The translations under genes were made by a program, and so were the position numbers. Of a DNA stretch of 64,000 bases, positions 7,711 through 17,704 are shown piece by piece. Positions within the stretch are counted from its first letter, which is position 1. Each line of letters begins with the position of its first letter. The stretch comes from Massilia horti. Its GTDB lineage: Bacteria; Pseudomonadota; Gammaproteobacteria; Burkholderiales; Burkholderiaceae_D. The notes below the pieces were generated by a model. That model made no database searches. It saw only the letters and a list, made by a program, of their open reading frames with translations, and was not told the DNA's origin. Where the stretch lies: the NCBI RefSeq assembly GCF_004614195.1, contig NZ_SPUM01000109.1, forward strand, positions 62,001-126,000. Direction: 5' to 3'.

Positions 7711-8778
7711 TTACGGGAAGGCGGAGACGACCGCGTTTGCCCACGCGGTGGCGGTGGCGTCCAGGGTGGCGAGCAGGCCCGTGGTCTGTTCGATATGAAT
7801 GAACTTGCCGGATGTCGTCGTGGCAGCCGTATTGCAGACGTTACTTGTCACACCATTGAGCATGCGTCCGACCGTATTGGTCGTGGCGGTCAGCGAACAG
7901 CTGCTGGTGCCGCCCGTCGTTTCCACGACCCAGGCCGGTTTCTGCGTTTCGATCGCCGCCTTGAGCAAGGCGAGCTTCGAGCCGACCGCTGGCTTTGTGT
8001 TGCGGCCCGGGCTCATGAAGATGTCGTTGCTGCAGGTCGACGCGGCCTTGGCATGCCATTCGATGGCGGTCCAGTCTTCCGACCGCGCTGTGTAGAAATT
8101 GTTGAGCGCCACATTGGCCGCGTAAAACATGTTGTTGGTGTTGTGCGAGCAGTCGGCCTCCCAATTGCCGCTCTGGCAAGTGCTGTCGATCAGGTTGGCG
8201 CTGCGGCGCGCGCCCGCCATGAGGAAGCTGCGCGAATCGGTTTTCTTGAAGATGCGCACCGCTTCACGCTGCGAGTAGGCATCGCCCTCGGAAGCGCCGG
8301 TAGTGCTGGTATCGAATTTCGGATGCGGCGCGTGATGGCTGATCCTGCGCGTGCCGGCGTTGTAGGTGATGAAGGTACCCCAGCCCTTGTCGACAACGCC
8401 GCTCGTGACCGAACTCTTCACTTCCATCAGCACGCAATAGGAACGGTTGTCGGAACTGTCGGTGAAGCTACGGATGGCCATGTTCGCGCTGATGCTCGCG
8501 GGCAGCGACAGCGCGCAGTTCCCTTCGAGCATCGACGTTACCACCTGGGCGAAGTCGGCCGCCTCGGTGGCGCTCGGCGCCACGTAACCGTTTGAATCGT
8601 GCTGTGGCATCTGGTTCGAAATGCAGTCCACCAGCGCTTCCAGGGTGGTGCTCGTCGGGCAGGACAGCGTGGCCGGTGCTGCGGGCGCGGCATGGGCCGG
8701 TGCACGCGGGACGACTGTCAGAACAAAGGCGGTCAGCGCAGCGCCGCCCGCCAGGGATAGGGTACGAAGTGCGAACAT
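7711..8778 (-). CDS. Secreted protein of unknown function, 355 aa
   Basis: I chose the ATG whose AAGGAGA lies 6 bases upstream and which gives a clean signal peptide (about residues 1-31, ending APAHAAPA); longer frames upstream lack one. The mature protein has several Cys and conserved-looking patches: RRISHHAPHPKFD, EAVRIFKKTDSRSF, ADCSHNTNNMFYAAN, AIEWHAKAAS and KFIHIEQ near the end. Repeated His in SHHAPHP, CSHN, EWHAK and IHIEQ suggests a metal-dependent exported hydrolase, but this is inference and I recognise no family. It is followed at once by a second exported protein. Confidence 0.7.
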   Translation of the reverse strand: MFALRTLSLAGGAALTAFVLTVVPRAPAHAAPAAPATLSCPTSTTLEALVDCISNQMPQHDSNGYVAPSATEAADFAQVVTSMLEGNCALSLPASISANMAIRSFTDSSDNRSYCVLMEVKSSVTSGVVDKGWGTFITYNAGTRRISHHAPHPKFDTSTTGASEGDAYSQREAVRIFKKTDSRSFLMAGARRSANLIDSTCQSGNWEADCSHNTNNMFYAANVALNNFYTARSEDWTAIEWHAKAASTCSNDIFMSPGRNTKPAVGSKLALLKAAIETQKPAWVVETTGGTSSCSLTATTNTVGRMLNGVTSNVCNTAATTTSGKFIHIEQTTGLLATLDATATAWANAVVSAFP

Positions 8779-8966
8779 CGGGGTCTCCTTGTTGTGGTTT
8801 GGTTTGGCTCGATCCAGAAAAACGTGTGGCAAATGATTCTGTGTGAGAACCATAGACGCATCAAATGAGTAGAGGCAGGCATGAACGAATTTGTTCAAAC
8901 CAACGGGGGCGCGCTCTTCTTTATGGCAGTCCCTGAGTTGTCGAACTGGCCATTCTGCGGCAGAAG

Positions 8967-9011
8967 GTAACATTCAGTCAAGCAACATGACATTCACTTA
9001 AGCAACATTCA
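8967..9011. repeat. Short TGAATGTT repeats downstream of nickel transporter
   Basis: On the minus strand, three TGAATGT units occur within 45 bases (TGAATGTTGCTTAAG, TGAATGTCATGTTGCTTGAC, TGAATGTTAC). They begin 7 bases after the nickel transporter stop and lie upstream of the secreted-protein gene. They could be protein-binding iterations or a relic repeat. Confidence 0.5.
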
Positions 9012-9018
9012 ATATTTA

Positions 9019-10101
9019 TCAGCGGCCCACTTTCAACTCATCGAAACGCTTGGCCCGGTAAATCAGAACCGATGCCGCCCAGCTCAGGGCAAAGATGCCG
9101 ATAACGACGTAGCCGAGCATGCCGAAATTGTCGTTCAAGGCTCCGATAGCATTCCAAACCGGGCCGCGCAGCTGTAATTGATCGGCGAGCAGTCCAAGTG
9201 TCTCGATACAGCCGATCACAACGGCGACGATCACCGACACCAGCGTGATCGCCATGTTGTAGTAGATCTTGCGAATCGGCTTCAAGTACGCCCAGCCATA
9301 AGCGCCGAGCATCAATTGCCCGTCCAGCGTGTCGACCAGGGACATGCCGGCGCCGAACAATACCGGGAATACCATGACCGTCCATGGCGACAGCCCTTGC
9401 GATGTCTGGGTGGCGGCAATGCCGAGCAGGCCGATTTCCGTCGCGGTGTCGAATCCCAGGCCGAATAGAAACCCCAAGGGATACATGTGCCAACTTCGGG
9501 TGATGACCTGGAACAGCGGCCGGAACAGGCGTGTGACGAAACCCCGGCCTGCCAACAGCAGGTCGAAATCATCGTCAACGTAGGCGTCGCCATTCCTGAC
9601 ATGGTTCCATGTTCGATAGATTGATCTCAGAATAATCAGGTTCATGAGGGCAATCGCAAACAGGAACAAGGCCGAGACCAGGGTTCCGGTAACCCTGCCG
9701 ATCTCCCGGAATTGTTCGAAATGCGCGCCCATCGCGGATATCGCGGCAACGATGGCGAGCGACGCCAGCATGACGACAGTCGAGTGGCCCAGGGAAAAGA
9801 AAAATCCGACTGCGACCGGCCGCTTTTTTTCCTGCATCAGCTTGCGGGTCACGTTGTCAATCGCGGCGATGTGGTCGGCATCGACGGCATGGCGCAGGCC
9901 GAAGCCGTAGGCCAGCAGTGCCGTGGAGAGCAGTATCGGGCGGTCACGGAACGCGATCAGGGCCCAGACCCATGCCAGAACATTAAACGCAATCAATATT
10001 CCAAGCGTGCCCAACAGCCTGAAGCGCACGCCTGTGTTCGACCTATTGAAGATTTGGGCAAATTCGAAAATCATCGAGACCCCGTAGAGCCTTTCTGACA
10101 T
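9019..10101 (-). CDS. HoxN/NixA-family nickel/cobalt transporter
   Basis: A 360-residue, roughly 8-TM inner-membrane permease of the NiCoT family. The TM2 signature RHAVDADHI (about residues 70-78) is the metal-selectivity motif; FSLGHSTVV and LGFDTATE are the other two family signatures. It imports Ni(II) or Co(II). It is the last gene of the urease locus, 10 bases after ureD, so nickel for the urease centre is the likely substrate. I used the first ATG after ureD; an alternative ATG 27 bases inside (MIFEF...) is possible. Confidence 0.93.
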   Translation of the reverse strand: MSERLYGVSMIFEFAQIFNRSNTGVRFRLLGTLGILIAFNVLAWVWALIAFRDRPILLSTALLAYGFGLRHAVDADHIAAIDNVTRKLMQEKKRPVAVGFFFSLGHSTVVMLASLAIVAAISAMGAHFEQFREIGRVTGTLVSALFLFAIALMNLIILRSIYRTWNHVRNGDAYVDDDFDLLLAGRGFVTRLFRPLFQVITRSWHMYPLGFLFGLGFDTATEIGLLGIAATQTSQGLSPWTVMVFPVLFGAGMSLVDTLDGQLMLGAYGWAYLKPIRKIYYNMAITLVSVIVAVVIGCIETLGLLADQLQLRGPVWNAIGALNDNFGMLGYVVIGIFALSWAASVLIYRAKRFDELKVGR

Positions 10102-10111
10102 CTCAGGACGT

Positions 10112-11059
10112 TTAATGCTTGCGAAGATCTGGAGCCGGCAAGCCCAGCAACGAGAGCCGGGCTTCATTCCAGAGGCGATGCATGGCGGCACCGACTGCGG
10201 CGGAAGTTTGGCCGAGGAGGCGTACGGAAGCGCCACAGCCGTTCGGTAATTCACTGGCGCCGGCGAGCACTTCCGGCAGCGCGGCGACGCAATCGTGCAG
10301 GCGATCGACCAATGCCTTGGCGGCGCATGTGCGGGTGACGACATACAGCGACGCGAACACGCCATATGAGCCAAGCAAGCCGGGCGATCCTGGAAAGGCA
10401 CTGTCGCGGGCCAGCTTAAGGCGATCGGCAAAGAGCAGTCGCCCATCCGGTGTGCGCGCCTCAAGGTCCGTGTAATAGAGCGCGTATTCGAGCACCTCGT
10501 CCCGAGCGACGCGGCCGGGTAGCAGAATTTCCCCAAGGATTCCGCTGGCGTCCGGAGCGATCGTGAGATGCAGCCGCTGGTAGAAGCGCGAGTCTCTGAA
10601 TGGGATGACCGGGTCCGGCAGGTATTCGACAAATGCGCCGGCGCCGACCGTCAGATTCACGATCTGGGTCGCAAAGTTGTCCTCCATGTGGAAGATTTTA
10701 GTGGCCGCCTGGGTCGTGAAGTGCACCGCCGTTCCCGGTGCACAATTCAAGTCCAGCCGGTAGCGGTCGCCCTGGACGATGCCTTCGCCCGATTGCAGCA
10801 TGTAGATGAATGCCATGCCCGGCCGCCCGGGATCGACGTAAAGTGGATGGAAGATATACAGCGGCAACTGCTGAAACTGGCGCACCACCCGCGTTGCGCC
10901 GTCCAACTCCGCGAACTCAAGTTCGAGCAAGCCCACCTTCCCTGCCCCGCCCACGTAGACGCGCGATTGCGGCGCGTCGTACGCGAGTATTTCCGGCGGC
11001 AAGTGGTCAGGGGTGTACCAGCGCGAATCGCTTCGCGGCAAGTTCGGTATCGCGCTCAA
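10112..11059 (-). CDS. ureD: Urease accessory protein UreD
   Basis: A 315-residue scaffold protein that binds apo-urease and, with UreF and UreG, forms the nickel-loading complex. UreD features include [18 protein letters not shown], the TTQAATKIF motif (residues about 124-132) and [11 protein letters not shown] chose a TTG start whose bases overlap the ureG stop (TTGA) with AAGG upstream; no ATG or GTG gives full-length UreD without running deep into ureG. It sits between ureG and the nickel transporter. Confidence 0.9.
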   Translation of the reverse strand: MSAIPNLPRSDSRWYTPDHLPPEILAYDAPQSRVYVGGAGKVGLLELEFAELDGATRVVRQFQQLPLYIFHPLYVDPGRPGMAFIYMLQSGEGIVQGDRYRLDLNCAPGTAVHFTTQAATKIFHMEDNFATQIVNLTVGAGAFVEYLPDPVIPFRDSRFYQRLHLTIAPDASGILGEILLPGRVARDEVLEYALYYTDLEARTPDGRLLFADRLKLARDSAFPGSPGLLGSYGVFASLYVVTRTCAAKALVDRLHDCVAALPEVLAGASELPNGCGASVRLLGQTSAAVGAAMHRLWNEARLSLLGLPAPDLRKH

Positions 11060-11766
11060 GCAGCCGGCCTTGCAGCAATGTGGCTGACAATGTGATCGGC
11101 CACCTCCTCCACACCTTGGCCTGTCAGGCAATTGGTCAACACAAATGGCCTGCCCTCACGCACCTGCCGCGCGTCGCGCTCCATCACTTCCACGCTGGCA
11201 CGGACGTACGGTGCCAGGTCGATCTTGTTGATTACCAGAAGATCCGAGTGGGTGATGCCCGGCCCGCGCTTGCGGGGAATCTTGTCGCCCTCCGCCACGT
11301 CGATCACGAAGATGAAGTAGTCAGCCAACGCCGGGCTGAATGTCAGCGTCAGGTTGTCCCCGCCGCTTTCGAGCAGCACGAGGTCGGCGTCCGGAAAGCG
11401 TTGGGTCATTTCCTCCATTGCCGCGAGATTCATGGTCGGGTCGTCGCGCACTGCCGTGTGCGGGCACGATCCGGTTTCCACACCCATCACCCGCTCCGGG
11501 TCCAGCACGCCCGCCAGCGTACGTTTTACATGCCTGGCGTCCTCGCCGACAAAGATGTCGTTTGTGATGACGATGGGCCGGTGGCCCCGTTGCAGGAGTA
11601 TGGGCACCAGCGCTTCGATCAGTGCCGTCTTGCCCGAGCCGACCGGGCCGCCCACGCCGATGCACGGCACCGCGCCGCTGCCCCGGCGTATCGCTTGTTC
11701 TCCCACGGGAGGATGCACATGCGGGTGATCGTGATGGTGCGCATGTTCGTGCAACTCGTAATTCAT
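11056..11766 (-). CDS. ureG: Urease accessory GTPase UreG with His-rich N-terminus
   Basis: A 236-residue SIMIBI-class GTPase that carries Ni(II) to urease. The P-loop is GGPVGSGKT (39-47), the Ni-binding CPH motif is C102-P103-H104, and NKIDL gives guanine specificity. The first 18 residues contain eight His ([13 protein letters not shown]), more than a typical bacterial UreG, a tract that could store nickel. This is notable because ureE, the usual His-rich nickel chaperone, is absent from the locus. I chose the ATG with GGGAG upstream; longer frames run into ureF. Confidence 0.95.
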   Translation of the reverse strand: MNYELHEHAHHHDHPHVHPPVGEQAIRRGSGAVPCIGVGGPVGSGKTALIEALVPILLQRGHRPIVITNDIFVGEDARHVKRTLAGVLDPERVMGVETGSCPHTAVRDDPTMNLAAMEEMTQRFPDADLVLLESGGDNLTLTFSPALADYFIFVIDVAEGDKIPRKRGPGITHSDLLVINKIDLAPYVRASVEVMERDARQVREGRPFVLTNCLTGQGVEEVADHIVSHIAARPAA

Positions 11767-11786
11767 GGTATGTCTCCCGGATAAAC

Positions 11787-12524
11787 TCAGCTGACGAACA
11801 AGCGCACCTCGGCGCGTTCGTGCTGCATGGCCATGATGTCGATCAGCGGGGTGCTGCTGGCGATGTCCTCGATATTGCTTAGACATTGGAGACGCGCACT
11901 CTGCACAATGACTGGCTTGAGGGCGGCCAGTACCACTTGGGCAAAGTGATGGTCGATCACCGCGAGACGCACGGCGGAACCGACTGCGCTGGCGGCAAAG
12001 GCATACAACTCGCCCGCCACGGCATGCTCGCGGTCGATCCCCAACTGTGCCATGGTCAGGCCCAGGGCGATGGCGTGATTGCAGGGCGCCTCCCCGCGCT
12101 CGGTAATCCCGCCATAGGTCAGCAATGTGGCGCCACCGAATATTCCGCTCGCAGTCTTGAGCAACTGCCGGCCCGTGCGTTGCGAGTTGGTGCGCGCCTC
12201 GCGTGGCAGTTTTATTGCGCTAAGCCGCAAGTCGGCCTGCACCGCGATATCAAGATCTCCCGTTTGCGCCGCGCGATGGGCACAAGCGAGTGCAGCGCCA
12301 TCGGACGGGCCCACCCCATGGCGCAGATAATCGGTCAGCAAGGCTTCGAGCCTGGCCGGTTTGAGCAACCCGGCCTGGGCAAAGGATTCGAGCCCATGGG
12401 ACAGCGTATAGAGTCCGCTTGGGAAGAGCGAGTCGGCAAGTTGCAGGCTGCCGAGGAATGCGGTGAGGTCCATGCCGGCGGCGGCCTGGAGCGGCATCGC
12501 GGTTCCTGCGGAAGATTCCTCCAT
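11787..12524 (-). CDS. ureF: Urease accessory protein UreF
   Basis: A 245-residue all-helical partner of UreD that gates GTP hydrolysis by UreG. Recognisable stretches are [20 protein letters not shown] (residues about 27-46), LACAHRAA and the C-terminal [20 protein letters not shown]. It starts 4 bases after ureC. I used the first ATG after the ureC stop; a second ATG 27 bases inside ([12 protein letters not shown]) also has AGGA upstream and could be the true start. Confidence 0.92.
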   Translation of the reverse strand: MEESSAGTAMPLQAAAGMDLTAFLGSLQLADSLFPSGLYTLSHGLESFAQAGLLKPARLEALLTDYLRHGVGPSDGAALACAHRAAQTGDLDIAVQADLRLSAIKLPREARTNSQRTGRQLLKTASGIFGGATLLTYGGITERGEAPCNHAIALGLTMAQLGIDREHAVAGELYAFAASAVGSAVRLAVIDHHFAQVVLAALKPVIVQSARLQCLSNIEDIASSTPLIDIMAMQHERAEVRLFVS

Positions 12525-12528
12525 GCGC

Positions 12529-14247
12529 TCACACGATGAAATAGCGTTGACCGAGCGACACTTCACTCACGGGCGGCACGGTGATGCGCTTGCCATCGAC
12601 GTACACCTGATAAGTTTCGGGATCGACTTCAATGTGTGGCAATGCACGGTTGCGCACCATGTCGTGCTTCTCGAGGGTGCGCGTATTGACGACGGGGATA
12701 ATGCGCCGTTCCATGTGAAGCTTTTCCGGCACGCCGCGCTCGATGGCTGCCCGCGACATGATGGTGAAGCAGGTATGCTTCGCAGCCAGTCCATCGGCCC
12801 CGAACATCGGCCGGTACAGCACCGGTTCCGGCGGCAAAATCGACGCGTTCGGGTCCCCCATGATGCCCCAGTTGATCATGCCCCCCTTGACCACCAGCTT
12901 GGGCTTCACGGCAAACATACTCGTCGGCCACAGCACGATGTCGGCAATTTTTCCTATTTCAAGAGAACCCAGGTGCTCCGAGAAGCCGTGTGCAATGGCC
13001 GGATTGATGGTGAGCTTGGCGAGATAGCGCAGCACCCGGAAGTTATCGTTGTCGGCCGCATCCTCCGGCAGCTTGCCGGTCTGGCGCTTCATCTTGTCGG
13101 CGGTCTGGAAGGCGCGGATGAAGGTCTCGCCGATCCGCCCCATCGCCTGGGAATCGGAGGAGAACATACTGAGCGCGCCGATATCCTGCAACACATCCTC
13201 GGCGGCGATCGTCTCGGCACGAATCCGGCTCTGGGCAAACGCGACATCCTCCGGGTTGTGCGGGTTAAGGTGATGACACACAATGGTCATCCAATACAGG
13301 TTCTCGACGGTGTCGGTCGTGAACGGCTTGGTCGGGTTGGTGGAGGCCGGCAGGATGTTGGGCAAACCGGCAATGGCCATGATGTCCGGAGCGTGGCCAC
13401 CACCGGCGCCCTCGGTGTGGAAGGTGTGCATGGTGCGCCCGTCGATGGCGCTGATGGTGTCGGCGAGGTAGCCGCACTCGTTGAGCGTATCGGTATGAAT
13501 TGCCACCTGCACGTCATATTGGGTGGCCACGCGCAAGGCGCAGTCGATCGCCGCCATCGTCGAGCCGTAGTCTTCGTGCACCTTCAGCCCGCATGCACCT
13601 GCCTCGATCTGCTCGTGCAGGGTGCCGGGCAAGCTGCTGTTGCCTTTCCCCAGGAAGCCGATATTGACCGGCATCGATTCGCTCGCCTCCAGCATGCGCG
13701 ACAAATTCCATGGCCCGGGCGTCGCGCTCACCCCCAGCGATCCGTCGGTGGGGCCTGTCCCGCCGCCGATGAGGGTGGTCACGCCGTTGGAGAGGCCATG
13801 GTAGGCCTGTGCCGCAGTCAGGAAATGGATATGCGTATCGATCAGGCCGGCTGTGGCCACCATTCCTTCGCCAGCGATCACTTCGGTTCCCCCGCCGATC
13901 ACCATGTGCGGATCGACGCCGTCCATCAGGTGCGGGTTGCCCGATTTACCGATACCGGCAATCCGCCCGTCCTTGATGCCGATATCGGCCTTGAGGATGC
14001 CCAGCACCGGATCCATCACGATCACGGAGGTGATGACCATGTCCAGCGCGCCATCGTCATTGCGCACGCCGGGTGTCTGCGCCATGCCGTCGCGTATCAC
14101 TTTGCCGCCGCCGTAGACGGACTCCTCGCCCGGCGTCAGCAGGCTGCGTTCCACCTGGCAGATCAGTTCCGTGTCGGCGAGCCGGAAGCGGTCGCCCACA
14201 GTCGGACCGTAAAGGTCGACATATTGTTGGCGCGGGATGGTTTTCAT
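12529..14247 (-). CDS. ureC: Urease subunit alpha UreC
   Basis: The 572-residue catalytic subunit that hydrolyses urea to ammonia and carbamate at a dinickel site. All ligands are present: H139 and H141 (DTHIHF), carbamylated K222 (GLKVHEDYG), H251, H277 ([15 protein letters not shown]) and D365 (SSDSQAMG). The flap is [20 protein letters not shown]. The offset to Klebsiella numbering is a constant +5. It overlaps ureB by ATGA. Length is normal and no defect is visible. Probable assembly is (UreABC)3 in the cytosol. Confidence 0.98.
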   Translation of the reverse strand: MKTIPRQQYVDLYGPTVGDRFRLADTELICQVERSLLTPGEESVYGGGKVIRDGMAQTPGVRNDDGALDMVITSVIVMDPVLGILKADIGIKDGRIAGIGKSGNPHLMDGVDPHMVIGGGTEVIAGEGMVATAGLIDTHIHFLTAAQAYHGLSNGVTTLIGGGTGPTDGSLGVSATPGPWNLSRMLEASESMPVNIGFLGKGNSSLPGTLHEQIEAGACGLKVHEDYGSTMAAIDCALRVATQYDVQVAIHTDTLNECGYLADTISAIDGRTMHTFHTEGAGGGHAPDIMAIAGLPNILPASTNPTKPFTTDTVENLYWMTIVCHHLNPHNPEDVAFAQSRIRAETIAAEDVLQDIGALSMFSSDSQAMGRIGETFIRAFQTADKMKRQTGKLPEDAADNDNFRVLRYLAKLTINPAIAHGFSEHLGSLEIGKIADIVLWPTSMFAVKPKLVVKGGMINWGIMGDPNASILPPEPVLYRPMFGADGLAAKHTCFTIMSRAAIERGVPEKLHMERRIIPVVNTRTLEKHDMVRNRALPHIEVDPETYQVYVDGKRITVPPVSEVSLGQRYFIV

Positions 14248-14747
14248 GATTTGGGCTCCTGCTGGTTTTCCGTCTTATTCTCCTGCTCGCTTTTCGCCTT
14301 GGGCTGCCTGGCGCCTGGAATCCCCTCCCCTGTTCCGCCCAGGTTGCGCACGATGCCCGAGACGTCGTACGGGGGGGCAGGCATGCCCAGGAATTCGAGC
14401 TCCCGTGCCCGCGCCAACGCCAGCTTGACGGTCCAGTGCGCGGTCAGCCCGCCGTCGACCAGGTTGTTAAAGCCGACGACACGCTTGGCTCCGCTGAACT
14501 CGACCAGTTCCACCTCTTTTTCATCCCCGGGTTCAAAGCGCACCGCCAGTCCTCCTGGCAAATTCAAGTGCATGCCCATCGCCGACGGCCGGTCGAAGTC
14601 GAGCGCGCGATTGGCCTCGAAAAAGTGGAAATGCGAACCGATCTGGATAGGACGGTCGCCGGTATTGCGCACCTTCAGGGTGCATGTCCTTCGGCCCCGG
14701 TTGATCTCGACCGGCTCGTTGGATAACAGCCACTCACCTGGATTCAT
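14244..14747 (-). CDS. ureB: Urease subunit beta UreB with long C-terminal tail
   Basis: A 167-residue structural subunit. Residues 1 to about 100 are standard UreB ([49 protein letters not shown]). Standard bacterial UreB ends soon after this. Here about 60 more residues follow, ending in a charged, Gln/Lys/Glu-rich segment ([18 protein letters not shown]) that looks disordered. The gene lies 16 bases after ureA and overlaps ureC by 4 bases. The tail's role is unknown. Confidence 0.96.
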   Translation of the reverse strand: MNPGEWLLSNEPVEINRGRRTCTLKVRNTGDRPIQIGSHFHFFEANRALDFDRPSAMGMHLNLPGGLAVRFEPGDEKEVELVEFSGAKRVVGFNNLVDGGLTAHWTVKLALARARELEFLGMPAPPYDVSGIVRNLGGTGEGIPGARQPKAKSEQENKTENQQEPKS

Positions 14748-14763
14748 GGTTGCACCTCCATTC

Positions 14764-15090
14764 CTAGGGAATCGGATCGGGGACGGAAATGAGCTGCGTC
14801 CCGGTCTTGAACGTGGCCTCGACCTGAACCAGATGGACCATTTCCGGCACCCCGTCCATCACGTCCGCGCGCGTGAGCACCTGCTTGCCGATGGCGACCG
14901 TCTCGGCGAACGTCTTGCCGTCCCGCGCTGCCTCGAGCAAGGCTTCGCAAATCAGGGCGATGGCCTCGGCGTAGTTGAGCTTGAGGCCGCGCCCCTTGCG
15001 CCGCCGCGCCAGTTCAGCCACCTGGTAGATGACGAGCTTTTCAGTTTCGCGCGGCGTCAGCATCAGGGAAGAGATGTTGCGTGTGGTCAT
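14764..15090 (-). CDS. ureA: Urease subunit gamma UreA
   Basis: A 108-residue small structural subunit: [40 protein letters not shown] and the [24 protein letters not shown] block are all standard UreA. The ATG overlaps the stop of the urea transporter gene (ATGA), so uptake and hydrolysis are translationally coupled. Confidence 0.97.
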   Translation of the reverse strand: MTTRNISSLMLTPRETEKLVIYQVAELARRRKGRGLKLNYAEAIALICEALLEAARDGKTFAETVAIGKQVLTRADVMDGVPEMVHLVQVEATFKTGTQLISVPDPIP

Positions 15091-16112
15091 GGCACTTCTC
15101 CTTGTTCCTTTTCTACCAATGGGTCCCGTGCCGCCCTCAGGTTCCCTTCCGGCGTACCGGGACTCACGACAACGAGCGAGGCCAGCCGGGGAAACTTGGC
15201 ACAGGCAAGCACATATACCCAGGTGACGAGAACAAACGGCGCCGTCAGCGCAGGCAGGGCAAGCGGCTTGAGAATGACGACGAGGCTGCCGAAGAGCACG
15301 GTGGACACGTACACGCCCAGGACCGTCAGCAAGACCGTGGTGCGGTTAAGCAGGAAAAGAATGCCGCCGAGCACAATAGCTGTCAGCACCCCGTTGAACC
15401 CAAACAGCCCCTGGTGGATGGAGTGGGGCGTGCCGCCCATGTACCAGCCAACCCCGACCCCGATCGCACTGCCGAGCAAGGCGGCAAGACACGAGACGCG
15501 GGAATTGAACGCAATGGCGACCAGAAAGATGGCGCCGGTCCAGGGGTTTTCCTGCAGCATCACTTGCGCCGGGCCGTTCAGGATGCCCAGGATCACGTCA
15601 AGCGCGCTTAATCTGGTAAGCGCCGCGGCATAGCTTGGTTGCTGCAGCGGCTCTGCCGCTCCCGCATTTGGCAATCCCAGGTAGACAATCAGGGCGCCCA
15701 GGAAAATCCATGTGGTGATCACAAACGGCGCGGTGAGTGCGTGCCCCCGCGGACCGGCAATGTGCCTGATGGCGGCGGTGGTGAGCGCAACAAACATGGA
15801 AGCGATAATGACGAATACTATCAGGGCGATGCCATGCGACAGATAAGCTGCCAGCGCCAATCCGGTGAGGGTGCCATTAAATCCATAGATGCCGGCATCC
15901 ACCTCATTTGCAGGCGCCTTGAGAAAGATCGCCGTCCACGTCGAGACCACCGTGCCAAGTAGCGCGTAAAGCCCCGAAACCCAGCTGCTGACGAAAATGC
16001 CGACGAGGAAAAGGAAACCCGTAATGAAATTGTCTTGCAACATCACTTGGCCAATGCCGCGCAAGACATAAACGGCGAAACGTACCGCGGGCGCTGATCG
16101 CATTTGAAACAT
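15087..16112 (-). CDS. Urea transporter, UT/SLC14 family
   Basis: A 341-residue, roughly 10-TM channel-like protein with the internal two-fold repeat of the UT family. Each half has a Q-x-M-L-Q-[DE]-N-x-x-T-G motif ([11 protein letters not shown] near residue 22 and [11 protein letters not shown] near 184) and a [13 protein letters not shown] / [13 protein letters not shown] pair. It passes urea through the inner membrane. It is the first gene of the urease operon and overlaps ureA by 4 bases. No nitrogen-control site was confidently seen upstream. Confidence 0.93.
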   Translation of the reverse strand: MFQMRSAPAVRFAVYVLRGIGQVMLQDNFITGFLFLVGIFVSSWVSGLYALLGTVVSTWTAIFLKAPANEVDAGIYGFNGTLTGLALAAYLSHGIALIVFVIIASMFVALTTAAIRHIAGPRGHALTAPFVITTWIFLGALIVYLGLPNAGAAEPLQQPSYAAALTRLSALDVILGILNGPAQVMLQENPWTGAIFLVAIAFNSRVSCLAALLGSAIGVGVGWYMGGTPHSIHQGLFGFNGVLTAIVLGGILFLLNRTTVLLTVLGVYVSTVLFGSLVVILKPLALPALTAPFVLVTWVYVLACAKFPRLASLVVVSPGTPEGNLRAARDPLVEKEQGEVP

Positions 16113-16504
16113 CCGCTTGTCCGCGCTGGCAGCTTACTCCACTGCACTCAGCGTGAAAGCCAAGGTGGCCAAAAGACATCAAACACTTCGACCGGCCAGT
16201 ATCGGGTTCGTTCCGTCCAAGTTCTCCCCTCCCCCGCTGGCCTTGCGACAGTACGCTACACTTCGTTTCAATTCGCGGGGATTTTCCACAGTGTTCGTGG
16301 CTCAAAAAAGCTTGACGTACGCGGGCCAAAGCAGCCCGGCCGCGCGTCGCCCGGCCGGAACAACAAAGCCGCCCCGTCGTTCCCGCGCAGGCGGGAACGA
16401 CGTGTAGTGCGCTCACGTGTAGTGCGCTCGCTGCTGCCCGGCTCAATGCACATTGAGGAATTGTCTCTGGCATCCGAGGATCATGGACGGAGAGACCGAG
16501 GATC
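16113..16504. other. Divergent intergenic region, urease operon versus mdtA
   Basis: About 390 bases between two divergent operons. Contents: a REP-like hairpin at 16375-16402, a direct repeat GTGTAGTGCGCTC in tandem just after it (16403-16428), and the start-codon tandem duplication at 16476-16519. Promoters for both operons must lie here, but no strong consensus box was found by eye. Confidence 0.6.
16375..16402. repeat. REP-like intergenic hairpin
   Basis: CGTCGTTCCCGC and its exact complement GCGGGAACGACG surround a 4-base loop. Imperfect relatives occur near 1127-1145 and 1229-1252, so this is a dispersed intergenic palindrome. It lies between divergent operons, so it is not an obvious terminator. 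Confidence 0.75.
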
Positions 16505-16519
16505 ATGGACGGAGAGACC
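16476..16519 (+). repeat. 22-bp tandem duplication across mdtA start
   Basis: A 22-bp unit (GAGGATCATGGACGGAGAGA plus CC) occurs twice back to back, 16476-16497 and 16498-16519. Each unit carries an ATG (16483 and 16505). Because 22 is not a multiple of three the two ATGs are in different frames. Only the second opens the long gene, and its ribosome site GGAGAG (16489-16494) lies in the first unit. Confidence 0.9.
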
Positions 16520-17704
16520 GAGGATCGGCCGGTTGTCAAGCCAACCGGGACTACTCGCCGGCGCAAACGCCTGCATGTCGGCTGGATTGTTCTGGGCCTG
16601 CTGATCGTTGCCGGGCTCGCCTGGATCCTGCAGACGCGCCAGGCCTCGCGCAATCGCCGCCCGCCCGCCGCGCCGATCGCGGTCTCTGCCGCTACGGTCC
16701 AGCTAGGTGACATCGAAGTCAACCTGAACGCATTGGGCACGGTGACGCCGCTGGCGACCGTCACGGTCATGACGCAGATTAATGGCCAGTTGCAGCGCAT
16801 CGGCTTTCAGGAAGGGCAGATCATCCACCAGGGGGATTTTCTTGCACAAATCGACCCGCGGCCTTATGAAGCGTCGCTGGAACAGCATCTGGGCCAACTG
16901 GCGCGCGACACGGCGATCCTCGCCGCGGCCCGTGTCGACCTGGCCCGCTACCAGCAACTGTACCAACAGGATTCGATCGCCCGCCAGCAATTCGAAGACC
17001 AGGTATTCACCGTCCGCCAGGCCGAGGGAACGGTACGCACGGATCAGGGACTGGTCGCCGCCGATCGCCTGAACATTGCCTATTGCCATATCGTCGCGCC
17101 GGTCACGGGCCTGGTCGGCATACGCCAGGTCGATGTCGGCAATTTCGTCCAGACCAGCAACACCACCGGCATCGTCGTGATCACCGAGCTGCAGCCGATC
17201 TCGGTGCTGTTCACCATTCCTGAAGACCAGTTGCCGCAAGTGTGGCAGCGCTTCCGGCAAGGGATTGTGCTCCAGGTAAAGGCGTTCGACCGCGTTGGCT
17301 ACCGGCTGCTCGCCACCGGCAAGCTGGTCAGCACCGACAGCCAGATCAATACCAGTACCGGCACCGTGCAGCTGCGCGCGATGTTCGATAATTCCGACAA
17401 GATCCTGTTTCCCAACCAATTCGTGAATGTCGAATTGCTGGTGGATATGCTGCGCAACACGGTCATTGCCCCCATCGCCGCCATCCAGCATGGCACGCCG
17501 GGGGACTTCGTCTACGTGGTCCAGCCCGGCAATACCGTGAAGATGCAAGTGGTCAAAACCGGCCCGGTGAACGGCGAACGCGTGGCGGTGCTGTCTGGGC
17601 TCAAGGCTGGCGACAAGGTCGTGGTGGACGGCACCGACAAGCTGCGCGACGGTGCCAAGATCACGCTGCCCGGCGCGCCTGCCGCCGCGGGACACCCCAG
17701 ATGA
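16505..17704 (+). CDS. mdtA: RND efflux periplasmic adaptor, MdtA-like
   Basis: A 399-residue membrane-fusion protein. A cytoplasmic basic N-terminus is followed by one TM anchor (about residues 24-42), then the barrel-sandwich half-motif ([20 protein letters not shown]), an alpha hairpin, the second lipoyl half ([20 protein letters not shown]) and beta-barrel domains. It links the RND pump to the outer-membrane channel. It is the first gene of a four-gene operon in which each gene overlaps the next by ATGA. Its start was chosen by the GGAGAG 10 bases upstream. MdtA is the best match because two different RND pumps follow. Confidence 0.93.
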   Translation: MDGETEDRPVVKPTGTTRRRKRLHVGWIVLGLLIVAGLAWILQTRQASRNRRPPAAPIAVSAATVQLGDIEVNLNALGTVTPLATVTVMTQINGQLQRIGFQEGQIIHQGDFLAQIDPRPYEASLEQHLGQLARDTAILAAARVDLARYQQLYQQDSIARQQFEDQVFTVRQAEGTVRTDQGLVAADRLNIAYCHIVAPVTGLVGIRQVDVGNFVQTSNTTGIVVITELQPISVLFTIPEDQLPQVWQRFRQGIVLQVKAFDRVGYRLLATGKLVSTDSQINTSTGTVQLRAMFDNSDKILFPNQFVNVELLVDMLRNTVIAPIAAIQHGTPGDFVYVVQPGNTVKMQVVKTGPVNGERVAVLSGLKAGDKVVVDGTDKLRDGAKITLPGAPAAAGHPR

